From Paenibacillus piri (lineage in GTDB: Bacteria > Bacillota > Bacilli > Paenibacillales > NBRC-103111): a stretch of 64,000 bases of DNA. This document shows, in pieces, positions 63,706 through 64,000 of this stretch. Under the pieces are notes generated by a model. It had not been told where the DNA came from and made no database searches. It saw only the letters and a program-made list of their open reading frames with translations. Position numbers and translations under genes: made by a program. How positions within the stretch are numbered: position 1 is the stretch's first letter; every line of letters starts with the position of its first letter. Location of the stretch: positions 388,670-452,669 of the forward strand of contig NZ_SMRT01000004.1 in NCBI RefSeq assembly GCF_004354045.1. Direction: 5' to 3'.

Positions 63706-64000
63706 GTTGTTCCCTCCTCGTATAATCAGTTTAGAAGCTCATTTTGAGCGAATTTCCAGTTGATCCGGACAACGGGAAAGAGCCTAAATGAATTTCCAAT
63801 ATATAAGTGATGGTGGCACCTCTACTTGATGGGGGATGTGGGCGTAGCCGAACCCGTACCGCAGCCCGAAGGGCGAGGAACGGAAGTCGGGGAAGCGAAG
63901 CCTTCTTCCTTCCACTCCAATCGATCCGGACGATCAGAGAGCCCCACCTTCACTTGGAGAAAGCCCCGGTTTCCTCGTCCACATGGTTTTGTTTCACCCC
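63706..64000. other. Intergenic end of window with repeated blocks
   Basis: No gene is seen. Two related blocks occur: CCAGTTGATCCGGACAACGG with AGAGCC near 63755-63785, and CCAATCGATCCGGACGATCA with AGAGCC near 63917-63943. Each is followed by a GCACC/CCACC-TCTACTTG-like block. This may be part of another intergenic repeat that continues beyond the window. Confidence 0.4.

Overview
The window looks like a chromosomal segment of an endospore-forming Bacillota, most probably Paenibacillaceae. The reasons are moderately high GC, strong AGGAGG-type ribosome binding sites, sporulation genes (an alpha/beta-type SASP, SpoVM, SpoVIF), an S-layer-homology protein, and gene order very like the Bacillus subtilis ylo cluster. 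These are judgements from reading the sequence; no database search was run.

Bases 1-2220 are an accessory patch: the end of a hicA toxin gene and a complete hicB, AT-rich ORFs with a HEPN-like motif split by an in-frame stop, a truncated surface-protein gene, and a decayed IS200/IS605 element that interrupted it. Bases 2220-22730 are mostly stand-alone genes or short operons: YolD-like, PH-domain, PfkB kinase, a holin remnant, KtrB, nitroreductase, ATP-dependent DNA ligase, SASP and a large SLH protein. They also include an ECF41-type sigma factor with a carboxymuconolactone decarboxylase partner, a glutathionylspermidine-synthase-like/DUF350 operon, a Crp/Fnr regulator tail-to-tail with flavohemoglobin, a Tat-exported beta-helix protein, a MarR-controlled MFS efflux operon with two adaptors, and spoVIF.

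Bases 23045-52730 are the conserved core, nearly all on the minus strand. In transcription order it runs Ca2+ ATPase, dapF, methionine/folate enzyme, yicC, remA, gmk, rpoZ, coaBC, priA, def, fmt, rsmB, rlmN, prpC, prkC, rsgA, rpe, a small membrane protein, a 34-codon micro-ORF, spoVM, then Asp23-family protein, fakA, degV and recG. rpmB and rqcH lie on the plus strand. The genes serve translation initiation and rescue, rRNA modification, ribosome assembly, nucleotide, CoA and one-carbon supply, DNA restart and repair, and Ser/Thr phosphosignalling. Many stops and starts overlap by 1-4 bases, which suggests coupled translation.

Bases 53029-64000 hold an IMP dehydrogenase of the protist-like class, a PHP phosphoesterase, a LysR regulator, several hypotheticals, ylbG and ylbF separated by an opposite-strand asparaginase gene, and a coupled XPB-helicase/helicase-associated pair.

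The most interesting signals are a dispersed, partly tandem intergenic repeat (seven copies at five sites), an ECF41-like promoter placed exactly before the decarboxylase, a Crp/Fnr palindrome centred 41.5 bases before a predicted hmp start site, and a micro-ORF fused by a TGA-ATG junction to spoVM. Also notable are the Tritrichomonas-like IMP dehydrogenase and the XPB operon.
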